DNA from: Geomicrobium sp. JCM 19038
GTDB lineage: Bacteria; Bacillota; Bacilli; Bacillales; Marinococcaceae
DNA: 64,000 nt
Assembly (NCBI RefSeq): GCF_000698125.1
Contig: NZ_BAXA01000015.1
Span: 42,491-106,490 of the forward strand
Direction: 5' to 3'
A program made the translations under genes and the position numbers. Below, in pieces: positions 31,159 to 40,873 of this stretch. Within the stretch, counting starts at the first letter, position 1; the number at the start of each line of letters is the position of its first letter. The notes below the pieces were generated by a model that saw nothing but the letters and a program-made list of their open reading frames with translations, did no database searches and was not told the origin of the DNA.

Positions 31159-31194
31159 GATGCGCCCTCCAATCGATACAGGTTTACGTATATA

Positions 31195-31221
31195 TACGTT
31201 GAACCTTAAGAAAACGTTTCA
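31195..31221 (-). promoter_or_regulatory. Sigma-W promoter of ysdB
   Basis: On the minus strand TGAAAC (31221-31216), 17 bases, CGTA (31198-31195). Both hexamer cores match the sigma-W consensus TGAAAC-N16-CGTA; the spacer is one base longer than usual. It lies about 40 bases upstream of the ysdB start. Confidence 0.75.
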
Positions 31222-31294
31222 TTACAAGTTACAATTAATATTCCACAACTTGTTGCACATCAAACATTTTAAAACGAGTGTAAGAAACGATGGA

Positions 31295-31323
31295 TTGAGT
31301 ATACCATCAATTGTCGGTATACT
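31295..31323 (+). promoter_or_regulatory. Sigma-A promoter of ysdC
   Basis: TTGAGT (31295-31300), a 17-base spacer, TATACT (31318-31323); the start codon follows 33 bases later. Confidence 0.7.
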
Positions 31324-31355
31324 AGATGTATTGTACTAGAATGGAGGAATATGGA

Positions 31356-32439
31356 ATGGTCAAGTTAACAGAGACGCAACAAATGCTCAAAGACTTAACA
31401 GATGCAAACGGTGTACCAGGCAACGAGCAAGAAGCACGTGACATCATGAATCAATACATAAGCCTTATGCCGATGAAGTAACGACGGACAACTTAGGTAG
31501 TTTAATTGCTAAGAAGGTCGGTAAAGCAGGGGGACCGAAAGTGATGGTTGCGGGTCACCTTGATGAAATCGGCTTTATGATTACACAAATTGATGATCGT
31601 GGGTTTTTGAAATTTCAACCTTTAGGCGGTTGGTGGGAGCAAGTGATGCTCGCTCAACGAGTAACGGTCATGACGAACAAAGGAAACATCACAGGGGTAA
31701 TCGGCTCTAAGCCCCACACATTTTACCTGCTGACCAACGTAAGAAAATGGTCGAGAAAAAAGACATGTTCATTGATATTGGTGCAAGTAACCGCGAAGAA
31801 GCGGAGTCATTTGGCGTACGTCCAGGAGATTCTGTCGTACCAGTCTGTGACTTTACCGTCATGAACAACGAGAAGCTATTAATGGCAAAAGCTTGGGACA
31901 ACCGAATTGGATGTGCAATTGCGATTGAAGTGTTAAAGCAACTTAAAGATAGCGATCATCCAAATGAAGTGTACGGAGTTGGAACCGTTCAAGAAGAAGT
32001 TGGTTTACGCGGTGCAAAAACGTCATCTCAAGCGATTGAGCCAGATATTGGTTTTAGTGTGGACGTTGGGATTGCAGGCGATACACCAGGTGTATCGAAG
32101 GCAGAAGCACAAGCAGAAATCGGGAAAGGTCCACAAATTCTCGTTTATGACGCTTCATTAATCTCTCATAAAGGTCTTCGAGAGCTTGTCGTTGATACGG
32201 CTGATGCTGAGAATATTCCTTATCAATACGATGCGATGGCTGCAGGAGGGACAGATGGCGGTGCAATTCAACTAACGGCTAATGGTGTTCCGGCACTTTC
32301 AATCTGTATTCCGACACGTTACATTCATACGCATGCAGGCATTTTAAATCAAGATGACTTTGATAATGCAGTTAAATTAATTGTAGCTGTCATTAAGAAG
32401 CTCGACGCTGAAACTGTTAAAACGCTAACATTCAAGTAA
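31356..32439 (+). CDS. ysdC: M42-family metallo-aminopeptidase YsdC (two frameshifts)
   Basis: Di-metal aminopeptidase of the glutamyl/tetrahedral (TET) type. Metal-ligand and catalytic residues appear in [12 protein letters not shown] (HxD), [19 protein letters not shown] and the final [14 protein letters not shown] 31356 follows GGAGG by 8 bases. The frame breaks at 31463-31464 (one C needed, Y-I-S-P-Y-A-D-E-V) and at 31712-31715 (one C needed, [11 protein letters not shown]). The restored protein is about 361 residues, the family's usual length. Two separate single-base losses in an otherwise perfect gene argue for sequence error. Confidence 0.92.
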
Positions 32440-32440
32440 A

Positions 32441-32465
32441 AAAAACACCCCATTTGGGGTGTTTT
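32441..32465. terminator. Terminator between ysdC and sspI
   Basis: AAAACACCCC, loop ATT, GGGGTGTTTT with A and T flanks on both sides. It can serve the two convergent genes. Confidence 0.88.
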
Positions 32466-32471
32466 CCCGTT

Positions 32472-32678
32472 TTATTTCACACCTGTTGAAATCTGTTCAA
32501 CAATTTGTTGCTTAGCTGAATCATCAACTTCGTTCCAATAGACTTCAAATAAAACGCCTAACCCAGGAAGCATTTTCTCTTCGCCGCTAGAAATGGCATC
32601 GGTAATGGTTGCTTCAATTTGTGTTGCGTCACTTCCAGAAACGTTGTCTAAAATTGCATGTCGTAAATTTAATCCCAT
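32472..32678 (-). CDS. sspI: Small acid-soluble spore protein SspI
   Basis: 68 residues from ATG 32678, which follows AAGGAGG. LNLRHAILDNVSG and SSGEEKMLPGLGVLFEVYW are the SspI signature. A minor forespore protein of the spore core; expression would be sigma-G dependent. It is the clearest single proof of an endospore former in the window. An in-frame ATG further upstream lacks a ribosome binding site. Confidence 0.95.
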   Translation of the reverse strand: MGLNLRHAILDNVSGSDATQIEATITDAISSGEEKMLPGLGVLFEVYWNEVDDSAKQQIVEQISTGVK

Positions 32679-32765
32679 TATAGATCCTCCTTCAGTCATT
32701 GCAGGTTTCATTATAGGATGAGGTGAACGAGGGAATCTTATACATCATCGAAAGAGGTGAGTACG

Positions 32766-33503
32766 TTGATTATGTCAGCGAGCAATCCTAAAATTAAGCA
32801 AATCAAGAAATTACAGCAAAAAAAGTACCGTCAAAAAGAGCAACGATTCCTCGTTGAAGGACCGCACCTTGTGGAAGAAGCAATTAAGGCAGGTCGCGCT
32901 GATTCATTGCTGCAAAGTGAAAGTGCAAAACCACTAGCAATAGAAACGGCGATGGAGCCACTCCTTGTGAGTGATGAAGTAATGAAAGGAATCAGTGCGA
33001 CAAAAACATCACAAGGCTGGCTGGCGGTTTGCAAGTTGCCAGACGAAAGCCTCCCAACTGAAGGGAACGTATTGTTCATTGATGGTGTACAAGACCCTGG
33101 GAATCTCGGTACGATCATTCGCACAGCTGAGGCTGCTGCTATTGCTGGAATCATTATTAGTGAAGAGACGGTCGACCCGTATAATGACAAAGTTATTCGC
33201 TCAACTCAAGGAGCCATTTTTCATCTTCCGATTGTTCGTGCCGATTTACGTGAGCAAATGATCGCACAACAACAAGCTGGAAAAGTGATCATCGGAACAG
33301 CAATGAAAGGTCATCATTACCGGGAGATTGATCTTGAGAGTCGTGACTTCGGTTTGCTAGTTGGTAATGAAGGAGCTGGAGTTTCTAATGAATTACTCGC
33401 GCTTACTGATGAGAATGTTACGATCCCGATTGTTGGTCAGTCAGAATCATTGAATGTTGCGGTTGCAACAGCCATCCTTATTTATCAATGGTCGAACTTA
33501 TAA
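32766..33503 (+). CDS. ysgA: SpoU-family RNA 2'-O-methyltransferase YsgA
   Basis: TrmH/SpoU-type methyltransferase, probably acting on 23S rRNA. About 245 residues: the N-terminal substrate-binding part (SNPKIKQIKKLQ, FLVEGPHLVEEA), then the knotted SPOUT domain with DGVQDPGNLGTIIRTAEAA, LLVGNEGAGVSNELL and IPIVGQSESLNVAVATAI. The start is uncertain: TTG 32766 is 5-6 bases after AGAGGTGA, GTG 32757 overlaps that site, and ATG 32772 is 12 bases away. Intact; located before the pheST leader as in B. subtilis. Confidence 0.92.
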   Translation: MIMSASNPKIKQIKKLQQKKYRQKEQRFLVEGPHLVEEAIKAGRADSLLQSESAKPLAIETAMEPLLVSDEVMKGISATKTSQGWLAVCKLPDESLPTEGNVLFIDGVQDPGNLGTIIRTAEAAAIAGIIISEETVDPYNDKVIRSTQGAIFHLPIVRADLREQMIAQQQAGKVIIGTAMKGHHYREIDLESRDFGLLVGNEGAGVSNELLALTDENVTIPIVGQSESLNVAVATAILIYQWSNL

Positions 33504-33517
33504 TAGGAGGAATTTCA

Positions 33518-34309
33518 ATGGTTTTCTCAAATGATGCCCTTCAAAATGAACATATCGTTGTAACAGGTGCGACAGGTGGAATCGGTTACGAGACCGCCAT
33601 ACTCGTAGCTAAATTAGGGGCTTCAGTAACAGTTACTGGTCGCAATGAAAAAAAGCTAAAATTACTCGGTGAAGAACTTCGAAAGCATACGGAAAACTAT
33701 TTCGTCAAACGTACAGACATAGCGGTTGAAGAAGAACGTCAAGGCATCGTAAGTACTGCTGAAGAAAAGCTAGGTCCGATCACAGGGCTTGTTAATGCTG
33801 CAGGGATTGCTGGCAATTATACCGTTGAAGAAGTTACAGCAGAGCAATTACACGACTTTATGGAGTTAAATTACGTATCACTAGTCATGTTAAGTAAGCT
33901 CGTGTACCGTTCCATGAAAGCGAACAAAAAAGGTGCAATCGTAAACGTCTCTTCGCTTTCTGGATTACGGGGAACGTATGCTAACACGGCGTATTCTGCA
34001 AGTAAGTTTGCGGTGATTGGTTTTACGCAATCGTTTGCATTAGAAGCTATTGAATACGGTGTTCGTGTGAATGCTGTTGCACCTGGAATTGTGGATACAG
34101 AAATGGGAAGAGCGGTTATTGAACGTAAAGCCGCACAACAGGGCCGTACGTATTCAGAACAAAAGCAACGTACCGAAGATACCTATCCGACACAAAAGTT
34201 AATCACGCCACAAGAAGTCGCCCGCACCATCGTTTACTTGTTAACGGATGCTACAAAGAGCATCGTTGGCGAAACCGTGAAGATTAGTAGCGGAAGTTTA
34301 ATGAGGTAA
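33518..34309 (+). CDS. Short-chain dehydrogenase/reductase
   Basis: Classical SDR of about 263 residues, resembling 3-oxoacyl-ACP reductases (FabG-like). It has the cofactor loop VTGATGGIGYE, the NAG motif (LVNAAGIAG), the catalytic serine in VNVSSLSG, and the YSASK catalytic tyrosine and lysine, then NAVAPGIVDTEMG. ATG 33518 follows AGGAGG. It is 14 bases after ysgA, so probably co-transcribed. B. subtilis does not have this gene between ysgA and pheS. The substrate cannot be told from the sequence. Confidence 0.88.
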   Translation: MVFSNDALQNEHIVVTGATGGIGYETAILVAKLGASVTVTGRNEKKLKLLGEELRKHTENYFVKRTDIAVEEERQGIVSTAEEKLGPITGLVNAAGIAGNYTVEEVTAEQLHDFMELNYVSLVMLSKLVYRSMKANKKGAIVNVSSLSGLRGTYANTAYSASKFAVIGFTQSFALEAIEYGVRVNAVAPGIVDTEMGRAVIERKAAQQGRTYSEQKQRTEDTYPTQKLITPQEVARTIVYLLTDATKSIVGETVKISSGSLMR

Positions 34310-34332
34310 ACATGATTTGTTAACCGCCCCTC

Positions 34333-34361
34333 TTGCAAGTGCAACAAAAACCCTCTATACT
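34333..34361 (+). promoter_or_regulatory. Sigma-A promoter of pheST
   Basis: TTGCAA (34333-34338), a 17-base spacer, TATACT (34356-34361), directly upstream of the T-box leader. Confidence 0.75.
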
Positions 34362-34365
34362 ATAC

Positions 34366-34615
34366 TGCAACTGAACATGATTCAACACGTTGATAGAGAG
34401 TAGTAAAGTGAACACTGACTGACAGGAAGGAAAGACCATCGATTGGAAGTCTTTCTCTTTAAAGATCACTTGAATTCACTCTGGAGTTGGCACCGGTCAC
34501 AAGGTGTCCCGGTTGACTACCGTTATGAGTTCATAAGTGATTGGTTCGTTCGTGAGAGCTGATAACAAGGGTGGTACCGCGAAACCTTCGTCCCTTTTTG
34601 GGCGAAGTTTTTTGC
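34366..34615 (+). promoter_or_regulatory. T-box leader of pheST
   Basis: The T-box core AAGGGTGGTACCGCG is at 34567-34581. A terminator ACCTTCGTCCC-TTTTT-GGGCGAAGT with a T run occupies 34584-34613. A TTC followed by A at 34475-34477 (GAATTCACT) is a plausible phenylalanine specifier codon. The variant TGGT, in place of TGGA, pairs with the discriminator base of tRNA-Phe (A), as expected for a Phe T-box. Confidence 0.93.
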
Positions 34616-34657
34616 GTTCAATTACGATGTTGAAGCAAGGAATAAAGGAGGAGCACG

Positions 34658-35692
34658 ATGATTGATCGATTAGAAGAGTTAAAGCTTGAGGCTCAAAGCG
34701 CTGTAACAAGCAGTCAAGACAAAAAAGAACTTGAACAAGTACGTATTAATTATCTTGGTAAAAAAGGACCCATCACTGAAGTACTAAGAGGGATGGGCAA
34801 GCTTTCAGCAGAAGAACGTCCTGTCGTTGGTCAAAAAGCCAATGAAGTGCGCGAAGCAATTCAAGCATCCATCGACAGCAAACAAGCATTTTTCGAAGAA
34901 GCAGAACTGCAAGAGAAACTTTCAGCAGAAAAAATTGATGTGACGTTACCCGGCAAGAAAGTCGAAGCTGGATCCCCGCATCCCCTAACTGCAGTCGTTG
35001 AGCAGATTGAAGATATTTTTGTAGGACTCGGGTTTGAAGTCACAGAAGGTCCTGAAGTGGAGCTAGATTACTATAACTTTGAAATGATGAACTTGCCTGC
35101 AGACCACCCTGCACGCGACATGCAAGATTCATTTTATGTATCAGAAGATACGCTTTTACGTACACAAACGTCTCCGGTACAAGCGAGAACGTTGCAAGCA
35201 GCCAAAGGTGAAGGGCCGGTTCGAATTATTTGTCCAGGTAAAGTTTATCGTCGTGATGAAGATGATGCGACGCACTCTCATCAGTTTATGCAAATCGAAG
35301 GTTTGTACGTAGACAAACACGTGCGAATGAGTGACTTAAAAGGCGTATTTGATACGTTTGTTAAAGAATATTTCGGCAGTGATCGTGCCATTCGTTTACG
35401 TCCAAGTTACTTCCCGTTTACAGAGCCATCGGCTGAGATTGACGTGAACTGTGGCGTATGTGGTGGTGATGGTTGCCGCGTATGTAAGCAGTCCGGTTGG
35501 ATTGAAGTACTCGGTTCTGGAATGGTTCACCCACGAGTTCTTGAAATGAATGGGTTTGACCCAGACGTCTATTCAGGCTTTGCATTCGGAATGGGCGTGG
35601 AACGCTTTGCGATGCTAAAGTATGGCATTGATGATATTCGTCATTTCTACACGAACGATACGAGATTCTTATCACAATTCAAACACGTTTAA
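34658..35692 (+). CDS. pheS: Phenylalanyl-tRNA synthetase alpha subunit
   Basis: Catalytic subunit of the alpha2-beta2 enzyme that charges tRNA-Phe. 344 residues: an N-terminal coiled coil (residues 1-85), then the class II core with [44 protein letters not shown] and [30 protein letters not shown] precedes the ATG. Controlled by the upstream T-box. Intact. Confidence 0.98.
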   Translation: MIDRLEELKLEAQSAVTSSQDKKELEQVRINYLGKKGPITEVLRGMGKLSAEERPVVGQKANEVREAIQASIDSKQAFFEEAELQEKLSAEKIDVTLPGKKVEAGSPHPLTAVVEQIEDIFVGLGFEVTEGPEVELDYYNFEMMNLPADHPARDMQDSFYVSEDTLLRTQTSPVQARTLQAAKGEGPVRIICPGKVYRRDEDDATHSHQFMQIEGLYVDKHVRMSDLKGVFDTFVKEYFGSDRAIRLRPSYFPFTEPSAEIDVNCGVCGGDGCRVCKQSGWIEVLGSGMVHPRVLEMNGFDPDVYSGFAFGMGVERFAMLKYGIDDIRHFYTNDTRFLSQFKHV

Positions 35693-35719
35693 TCGATAAA
35701 GAAAGAAGGTGAAGGGAAC

Positions 35720-38134
35720 ATGCTCGTTTCCTATCAATGGTTGCAAGATTATGTGGATCTTTCAGGAGTATCTCCTGAAGAAGTAGCGGAACTTCTTACT
35801 CGCGGCGGGTTAGAAGTGGATCATATTCATCGTTATCATGACGGCATGGACGGTGTTGTTGTCGGTAAAATTACGGACTCAGGACCTCATCCAGACGCAG
35901 ACAAATTAACGATTTGCCAAGTTGACTTAGGTAATCAATCATCACAAATCATTTGTGGTGCGACAAATGCCCCGAAAGCAAGCAAAGTTGTGGTTGCGAA
36001 GCCAGGCACGGTACTTCCAGGTAACCGTGTTATTGAAGCAACAGAAATTCGTGGTCAAAAATCTGAAGGTATGATTTGTGCATTAGATGAGCTCGGGGTA
36101 AGCGAAAACCTTGTTTCGAAAGAACAACAAGATTTAATTATCGAGCTGCCAGACGATGCTGAAGTTGGCAGTGATGCCCTTGAATATCTTGGGTTGAACG
36201 ATGTTGTTCTAGAGATTGACTTAACACCCAATCGTTCCGATGCACTAAGTATGCTAGGGGTCGCTTATGACATCTCAGCGTTACTAGATCGTCCGATTAA
36301 AGTGCCTGAAATTGAACACGGTGCCGTTCGCAAAAATGCGATCGATCAAGTGAGTGTGACGGTTGAAGCTGGAGTAGATGTTCCGTATTACGGAGCAAAG
36401 ATTATTAATAAAGTAACGATTGCTCCGTCACCATTATGGATGCAAATGCGTCTCGTTGCAGCAGGGATGCGTCCTGTAAACAACGTCGTTGATATTACAA
36501 ACTATGTAATGCTTGAAACGGGTCAACCGCTTCATGCGTTTGATTATGACCGTTTTGGTTCAAAGGAAATCGTTACTCGCAGAGCGTATGCGGGCGAAAC
36601 GATGACGACGTTAGATGAGCAAGTACGCACATTGAATGAAGAAGACATTGTGATTACAAACGGTCACACACCTACAGCACTCGCGGGTGTGATGGGTGGA
36701 GCAAGTTGTGAAGTCATTGAAACGACAGAGAATATCTTATTAGAAGCAGCCCAATTTGATTCGGTTCGTGTTCGCAATACAGCCAAACGAACGAACTTAC
36801 GTAGTGAGTCAAGTACACGTTTTGAAAAAGGGTTGGATGCACAAGGGACAGTTCAAGCTGCTGAACGTGCGGCCTATTTATTAGAGAAGTATGCGGGTGG
36901 CGCTGTTCTAAACGGGATTGTCGAGTCTGGAGAAATGCCAGTCTTCGAACAAGAAGTTGAGCTAAGTTTAGGCGCGGTCAACACGAGACTTGGAACAGAA
37001 CTTGACCAAAAAGAAACAGAAGAAATTTTGTATCGTCTCGGTTTTGGTGTTGAAGATTTAGGGGATCGTTGGAGAATTTCAATTCCTTCAAGACGTTTAG
37101 ACATTAACATTCAAGAGGATTTGATTGAAGAAATCGCAAGAATTTACGGTTATGATCGAATTCCGACGACGTATCCAGTTAGTGAGCGAAGCGCGGGTCG
37201 TCTATCGAATACACAAAAGCTCAAACGAAAAGCGCGTCGCTTCCTTGAAGGAGCAGGGCTAGAAGAAGCAATTACGTATTCGTTGACGAGCGAAGAAAAA
37301 TCGAAACGTTTCCGACTTGATGAGTTTAGCGATGACGTACGCGTTTTAATGCCGATGAGCGAAGAGCGTAAAGTTCTACGTCAAAGTCTATTACTGCAGT
37401 TGCTTGATAGCATAAGTTACAACAAAAACCGTCAAAACAACGACCTTGCGTTGTTTGAAATGGGAGCGGTGTTCTTACCAAACCCAGGAGAGAAGCTTCC
37501 TTCTGAGCTTTGGCATATCGCAGGAGCATTTAGTGGCAATTGGACAGCTGCTGCTTGGAATAAAACAGCAGAACCTGTTGATTTCTATACAGCTAAAGGC
37601 ATTGTGGAAGGGTTATTAGAACAATTAGGATTAAATGAAGGTGTGACTTACCGAGTCGCTAAACGTGAACAACTTCACCCAGGACAAAGTGCAGATGTGC
37701 TCGTGAACGGGCAGGTTGTCGGCTTTATCGGTCAACTTCATCCGACATTTGCAACGCGTGAAGGACTGCCTGTAACGTATGTGTTTGAACTTCGTGGTGA
37801 GGCGCTTTTAACGGAACAAGACAAAACGATGCGTTACGATCCGCTTCCACGTTTCCCAGCAATCAAACGTGACTTTGCAGTCGTTGTTGATGCGCAAATT
37901 GCAGCATCTGAAGTACAACACGTAATCTATGAAGCAGCAGGCGCGTGGGTGAAAGATGTCACTCTCTTTGACGTTTATGAAGGTGAACATCTAGAACCTG
38001 GCAAGAAATCTCTTGCGTATTCAGTGACGTTCTTAAATAAAGAACGAACGTTAGTGGATGAAGAGATTGCAAACGTTCATGAGACGATCGTTGAACGCCT
38101 GCAATCGAAGCTCGGTGCAAGTCTACGAGGCTAA
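35720..38134 (+). CDS. pheT: Phenylalanyl-tRNA synthetase beta subunit
   Basis: 804 residues, intact. Domains in order: an N-terminal EMAP-like tRNA-binding fold (about residues 40-150, HPDADKLTICQVDLG), the B3/B4 editing domain, B5 (around 405-475), the class II-like pseudo-catalytic domain (475-690), and the C-terminal anticodon-binding FDX-ACB domain (YDPLPRFPAIKRDFAVVV). It is 27 bases downstream of pheS, with GAAGGTGAAGGG before the ATG. Confidence 0.98.
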   Translation: MLVSYQWLQDYVDLSGVSPEEVAELLTRGGLEVDHIHRYHDGMDGVVVGKITDSGPHPDADKLTICQVDLGNQSSQIICGATNAPKASKVVVAKPGTVLPGNRVIEATEIRGQKSEGMICALDELGVSENLVSKEQQDLIIELPDDAEVGSDALEYLGLNDVVLEIDLTPNRSDALSMLGVAYDISALLDRPIKVPEIEHGAVRKNAIDQVSVTVEAGVDVPYYGAKIINKVTIAPSPLWMQMRLVAAGMRPVNNVVDITNYVMLETGQPLHAFDYDRFGSKEIVTRRAYAGETMTTLDEQVRTLNEEDIVITNGHTPTALAGVMGGASCEVIETTENILLEAAQFDSVRVRNTAKRTNLRSESSTRFEKGLDAQGTVQAAERAAYLLEKYAGGAVLNGIVESGEMPVFEQEVELSLGAVNTRLGTELDQKETEEILYRLGFGVEDLGDRWRISIPSRRLDINIQEDLIEEIARIYGYDRIPTTYPVSERSAGRLSNTQKLKRKARRFLEGAGLEEAITYSLTSEEKSKRFRLDEFSDDVRVLMPMSEERKVLRQSLLLQLLDSISYNKNRQNNDLALFEMGAVFLPNPGEKLPSELWHIAGAFSGNWTAAAWNKTAEPVDFYTAKGIVEGLLEQLGLNEGVTYRVAKREQLHPGQSADVLVNGQVVGFIGQLHPTFATREGLPVTYVFELRGEALLTEQDKTMRYDPLPRFPAIKRDFAVVVDAQIAASEVQHVIYEAAGAWVKDVTLFDVYEGEHLEPGKKSLAYSVTFLNKERTLVDEEIANVHETIVERLQSKLGASLRG

Positions 38135-38146
38135 TTATAAGTTAGA

Positions 38147-38185
38147 AAGCAATCGTTGCCGTCGAACGGTGGCGATTGCTTTTTG
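38147..38185 (+). terminator. Terminator after pheT
   Basis: AAGCAATCGTTGCC pairs with GGCGATTGCTT across a short loop and runs into five T. Confidence 0.85.
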
Positions 38186-38333
38186 TTATGTGTAACCGAA
38201 AGGGCTCGAACATCGTAAACATTAAGGAGATGACATTTTCTTCTCTGTCTGATTTTGGTATGATGAAGCATAGGACTGACAAGTTTCGGATTCACAAGGC
38301 ATCACGGTGTGGTGTTTGGAGGAGGCGTAAAAA

Positions 38334-38576
38334 GTGACGGGGAAAAAAAGAACAACGGTTACGATTTATGGACATCAGTATACGATTGTTAGTGACGAGT
38401 CAGAGACGCATGTCCAAGAGGTTTCACAGCACGTACATCAAAAGATGAAAGAAATGAAAAAGGTCAACCCTTTTATAGATACGTCAAGACTTGCAGTGCT
38501 AGCGGCAGTGAACATCGCCGATGATTATTTGAAGCTAAAAAAAGAACTGGAATTACAAACAAAAAAAGAGGATTAA
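38334..38576 (+). CDS. zapA: Cell division protein ZapA
   Basis: Small activator that bundles FtsZ at midcell. 80 residues; KKRTTVTIYGHQYTIVSDES and VAAVNIADDYLKLKKEL are the ZapA signature, with a C-terminal coiled coil for dimerisation. The start is GTG 38334, about 10 bases after GGAGGAGG. It lies between pheT and yshB as in B. subtilis. Intact. Confidence 0.95.
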   Translation: MTGKKRTTVTIYGHQYTIVSDESETHVQEVSQHVHQKMKEMKKVNPFIDTSRLAVLAAVNIADDYLKLKKELELQTKKED

Positions 38577-38579
38577 TCG

Positions 38580-39122
38580 ATGTTAAGTTTACTATTATTA
38601 CTACTACTCATTACGAACTTTTTTATTGGGTTACGCAGAGGGTTCATCTTGCAATTGTTTCACCTTGTAAGTTTCTTCGGATCTCTAATCGTTGCGTACT
38701 TGTTTTACCAAGATATTGCTGAATACTTACGACTTTGGTTGCCTTACCCGCAATTTCTAGACAACCCTGACAATATGTTAATTTCAGCATTTAACTTTGA
38801 AGCTGTCTATTATAATGGCATCTCGTTTGCGCTTCTGTTTTTTGCAACGAGGATTCTACTTCATATTCTTGCATCGATGCTAGATTTCGTGAGCCATTTG
38901 CCAATCCTTCGTTCCATTAATCGTTTGCTAGGTGCCGTTCTCGGGTTTATTGAAGCGTATCTTTTAATATTCGTTTTGTTAATTGTCGCTGCGTTACTCC
39001 CAGTTGACGCTATTCAAGAAGCAATTGCCAACTCATCGATTGCTAGATTAATGATTGAACAAACCCCGTTTTTATCGGATTGGTTAAAGACGTTGTGGAT
39101 ATCCCCGATTGAACAGAGTTAA
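38580..39122 (+). CDS. yshB: CvpA-family membrane protein YshB
   Basis: 180 residues, four hydrophobic segments (first one at residues 1-12 and another from about 18), with NFFIGLRRGFILQLFHLVSF and LRSINRLLGAVLGFIEAYLL typical of the CvpA family (colicin V production protein in E. coli). The Bacillus role is unknown; it may concern division or the envelope, given zapA before it and a 3-base gap. Intact. Confidence 0.9.
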   Translation: MLSLLLLLLLITNFFIGLRRGFILQLFHLVSFFGSLIVAYLFYQDIAEYLRLWLPYPQFLDNPDNMLISAFNFEAVYYNGISFALLFFATRILLHILASMLDFVSHLPILRSINRLLGAVLGFIEAYLLIFVLLIVAALLPVDAIQEAIANSSIARLMIEQTPFLSDWLKTLWISPIEQS

Positions 39123-39133
39123 GGAGTGACAAG

Positions 39134-40858
39134 ATGGATAAAAAAGCGGTCATTAAGACATTAGAAACGATTGCCGTTTATATGGAAATCGCAGGTGAGA
39201 ATCCATTCAAAACGTCTGCATACCGAAAAGCTGCCCAAGCGTTAGAGCGTGAAGAGCGTACGCTAGATGAAATTGAAAAGCCAGAGAATTTGACAGGGAT
39301 CGGCAAAGGAACAGCGAGCGTCATTACTGAACTTAAAGAAACCGGTGAAACTGCTGTTTTAAATGACTTAAAAGAGCGAGTTCCAGCAGACCTCCCCTCA
39401 CTTTTGCAACTGCCGAGCCTTGGCGGTAAAAAGATTAATAAGCTTTACAAAGAACTCGGTATTACCGATGTAGATACACTTAAACTAGCTTGTGAGCAAG
39501 GACAAGTCCAAGCGTTAGCAGGCTTTGGTAAGAAAAGCGAAGAGAAGATTCTCGCAGCACTTGAAGAAGTAGGAAAGCGGCCAGACCGACTGCCAGTTGC
39601 GTTTATGCTAGACGTTGCGGATCAGGTGGAAGAAGAGCTCTGTTCGTTTACAGGCATTACACGCTTTGAAAGAGCAGGGAGTTTACGAAGAGTAAAAGAA
39701 ACGATTCGTGATGCTGATTATGTGATTAGCACGACTGAACCGGACGTTGTACGTGAGCAATTAAGGTCACTTCGTGACACGTTTGAAGTCATTGCAGATG
39801 GGGATACGAAAGTATCGTTAACGCTTGAAAAAGAGTATCGTGTAAATGTTGATTTTAGACTCGTTAATGATGAAGAGTTCGCAACAGCGCTACACCATTT
39901 TACAGGTTCTAAAGATCATCACTTACTCATGCGAAAACGTGCGAAAGATCTAGGGCAAAAGATCAACGAGTACGGTGTAGAAGACTTGAATGAAGAAAAG
40001 CTGCATCAATTCGAGACAGAAGAACAATTTTTTCACCACTTCGATCTTCATTACATTCCTCCAGAAGCTCGAGAAGGAACAATTGAATTAGATTGGTTTA
40101 AGGAAGACCGCCCGCTCATTGAAGAACGTGATATTGTAAGTGATCTTCACATGCATACGGTCTGGAGCGATGGTGCTAATTCAATTAAAGAAATGGCTTT
40201 AGCAGCTCGAGATCAAGGGTATGGCTACATTGTTATTACCGATCACTCGAAGTATTTACAAGTTGCGAACGGTTTAACAGAGGAACGTCTACTACGACAA
40301 ATCGAAGAAATAAAAGCGGTCAACGAAGAAGTAGACGGCATTCACATTTTCGCAGGTACAGAAATGGATATTAAACCAGATGGAACGCTTGATTTCGATG
40401 ACGAGATCTTGTCTCAACTCGATTTCGTAATTGCGAGTATCCACTCTTCGTTCCAGCAATCCCAAGAAACGTTGCATGAGCGATTAGACAGCGCATTGAA
40501 CAATCCGTATGTCCATTTAATTGCCCATCCAACGGGACGAATTATCGGTCAACGTCCAGGGTACGATGTCGATGTGGATTGGCTTATTGAACGTGCGAGC
40601 GAAACAAACACGGCACTTGAGCTAAATGCGAACCCTAATCGGCTCGATTTAACCGCGGATTCTTTACGAAAAGCACGTGACAAAGGGGTGCGGGTTGCAG
40701 TAAATACGGACGCCCACCGAAAAGAAATGCTCAACCATATGAGCGTTGGTGTTTCAACGTGTAAAAAAGCATTTCTCACACGAGAAGATGTGATTAACAC
40801 GTATTCACTTGAACAATTTAAACAATACATCGGAGAAAAGCGGCGACGCTTTCAATAG
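39134..40858 (+). CDS. polX: Family X DNA polymerase/3'-5' exonuclease PolX
   Basis: Gap-filling repair polymerase with a phosphatase-like exonuclease. 574 residues: N-terminal 8-kDa and helix-hairpin-helix region (LTGIGKGTASVI, LPSLGGKKINKLYKELG), the family X palm with RAGSLRRVKETIRDADYVIS and VNVDFRLV, then a PHP domain with metal ligands in SDLHMHTVWSDGANSIKEMA, ITDHSKYL and NTDAHR. AAGGAG precedes the ATG. Neighbours cvpA-like and mutS2 match the B. subtilis order. Intact. Confidence 0.97.
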   Translation: MDKKAVIKTLETIAVYMEIAGENPFKTSAYRKAAQALEREERTLDEIEKPENLTGIGKGTASVITELKETGETAVLNDLKERVPADLPSLLQLPSLGGKKINKLYKELGITDVDTLKLACEQGQVQALAGFGKKSEEKILAALEEVGKRPDRLPVAFMLDVADQVEEELCSFTGITRFERAGSLRRVKETIRDADYVISTTEPDVVREQLRSLRDTFEVIADGDTKVSLTLEKEYRVNVDFRLVNDEEFATALHHFTGSKDHHLLMRKRAKDLGQKINEYGVEDLNEEKLHQFETEEQFFHHFDLHYIPPEAREGTIELDWFKEDRPLIEERDIVSDLHMHTVWSDGANSIKEMALAARDQGYGYIVITDHSKYLQVANGLTEERLLRQIEEIKAVNEEVDGIHIFAGTEMDIKPDGTLDFDDEILSQLDFVIASIHSSFQQSQETLHERLDSALNNPYVHLIAHPTGRIIGQRPGYDVDVDWLIERASETNTALELNANPNRLDLTADSLRKARDKGVRVAVNTDAHRKEMLNHMSVGVSTCKKAFLTREDVINTYSLEQFKQYIGEKRRRFQ

Positions 40859-40873
40859 ATGAGGTGAACGGTC

